Assembly (NCBI RefSeq): GCF_010730055.1
Contig: NZ_AP022575.1
Span: 1-64,000, forward strand
DNA length: 64,000 nt
Direction: 5' to 3'
DNA from: Mycobacterium shinjukuense
Lineage (GTDB): Bacteria; Actinomycetota; Actinomycetes; Mycobacteriales; Mycobacteriaceae
Below the pieces are notes generated by a model. It was not told the origin of the DNA and ran no database searches. It saw nothing but the letters and a program-made list of their open reading frames with translations. The position numbers and the translations under genes were made by a program. Positions 63,801 to 64,000 of this stretch are shown here, piece after piece (position 1 is the first letter of the stretch; each line of letters opens with the position of its first letter).

Positions 63801-64000
63801 GGTGCCACTGGCGCTGGTTCCGCCGGTACCGCCCTTGCCGCCGGCGCCGGCAATGCCGCCGCCAGCGGCGGCACCGCCGTTGCCACCGTTGCCGCCAGTG
63901 CCGCCGGCGGTGGCGCCGTCGCCGCCGGTGCCGCCGGTGCCGCCGGTGCCGGTTCTGCCGTTTGCGGTGATGCCCTGGCCGTTAATTCCACCGTTGCCGC
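60868..64000 (-). CDS. PE_PGRS protein, C-terminal part (runs off the right edge)
   Basis: The frame is open from the edge region down to TGA at 60868-60870, ending with GGAGGAGGPGGTL. It is Gly-Gly-X throughout, with Asp- and Asn-rich spacing (GGDGGNGG) and one or two non-repeat islets. About 930 residues are clean from 60868 to about 63660. At 63660-63680 the frame changes once (net one base) and then continues open to the edge. The PE domain is outside. A very large PE_PGRS of more than 1,040 residues; the long opposite-strand Ala/Pro-rich frames are its shadows. Confidence 0.82.

Noticed and set aside
60847..63970. Plus-strand frames of up to 728 residues made of Ala/Val or Pro
   Set aside because: Exact complements of the PGRS codons on the minus strand; composition alone keeps them open.
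1..64000. tRNA, rRNA or replication origin
   Set aside because: No cloverleaf or rRNA-like segment and no DnaA-box cluster was noticed by eye; a covariance search would be needed to exclude small RNAs.

Overview
The window comes from a slow-growing Mycobacterium outside, but close to, the M. tuberculosis complex (M. kansasii/M. marinum type; the species is an inference). The evidence is GC-rich DNA, many PE_PGRS and PPE-MPTR genes, ESX-5-type esx genes, and from about 29.7 kb onward a gene order that follows H37Rv Rv0861c to Rv0889c almost one for one. It differs from H37Rv by extra PE/PPE genes, a PE_PGRS beside ercc3, an SRPBCC gene where PPE13 would lie, and pdxH next to citA.

Layout. From 1 to 18 kb is a PE/PPE accessory island. 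It holds a fragmented PPE-MPTR gene, a badly frameshifted PE_PGRS, a PPE-SVP gene with an esx pair (one member split by an IS607-type resolvase fragment), a PPE-MPTR on the minus strand, an alpha/beta-hydrolase-SRPBCC fusion, an intact PE_PGRS and an intact PPE-MPTR. From 18 to 25.1 kb is a minus-strand unit: a class III cyclase-ATPase regulator followed by an MFS/cNMP-binding/patatin fusion, headed by a decayed PE gene. From 25.5 to 29.4 kb are an LLM oxidoreductase, a small ABM-type protein, a gene-poor stretch and a PE_PGRS. From 29.7 to 60.6 kb is conserved core: XPB helicase and partner, molybdopterin genes (moaC2, mog, moaE2, moaD2, moaA2), rpfA, cspB, a PE_PGRS15-like gene, fadE10, a broken glutathione-transferase gene, a SEC-C protein operon, Rv0877 to Rv0887c equivalents, citA and pdxH. 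From 60.9 kb to the edge is the C-terminal part of a large PE_PGRS.

Main discovery. Seven copies of one promoter module lie between 3.0 and 25.3 kb. Each has a T(A/G/T)(G/T)ACG -35 and a TAnnnT -10 (TAGCGT in six), usually 17 bp apart, and a CGCAA box, in most copies part of a TTGCG-N5-CGCAA dyad. In six copies the box ends exactly 22 bp before the -35; in the seventh it is 11 bp. Five head PE/PPE genes, one heads a PE remnant and now lies upstream of the cyclase operon, and one is an orphan. This looks like a shared regulon or a promoter that spread by segmental duplication; a duplicated hydrolase-gene tail in front of one copy supports the second idea.

Other notable items are the Esx secretion-signal tail fused in frame to a truncated serine recombinase, a 33-residue tandem duplication inside a cNMP-binding domain, a c-di-AMP riboswitch plus CRP-type site at rpfA, a perfect 30-bp palindrome, a 310-bp inverted-repeat element behind moaE2, and a dispersed 63-bp palindromic repeat that ends a truncated gene.

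Caution. Single-base frameshifts are very dense in the first two repeat genes and sparse elsewhere. They may be real decay or assembly error, and at least two map to a homopolymer one base short.
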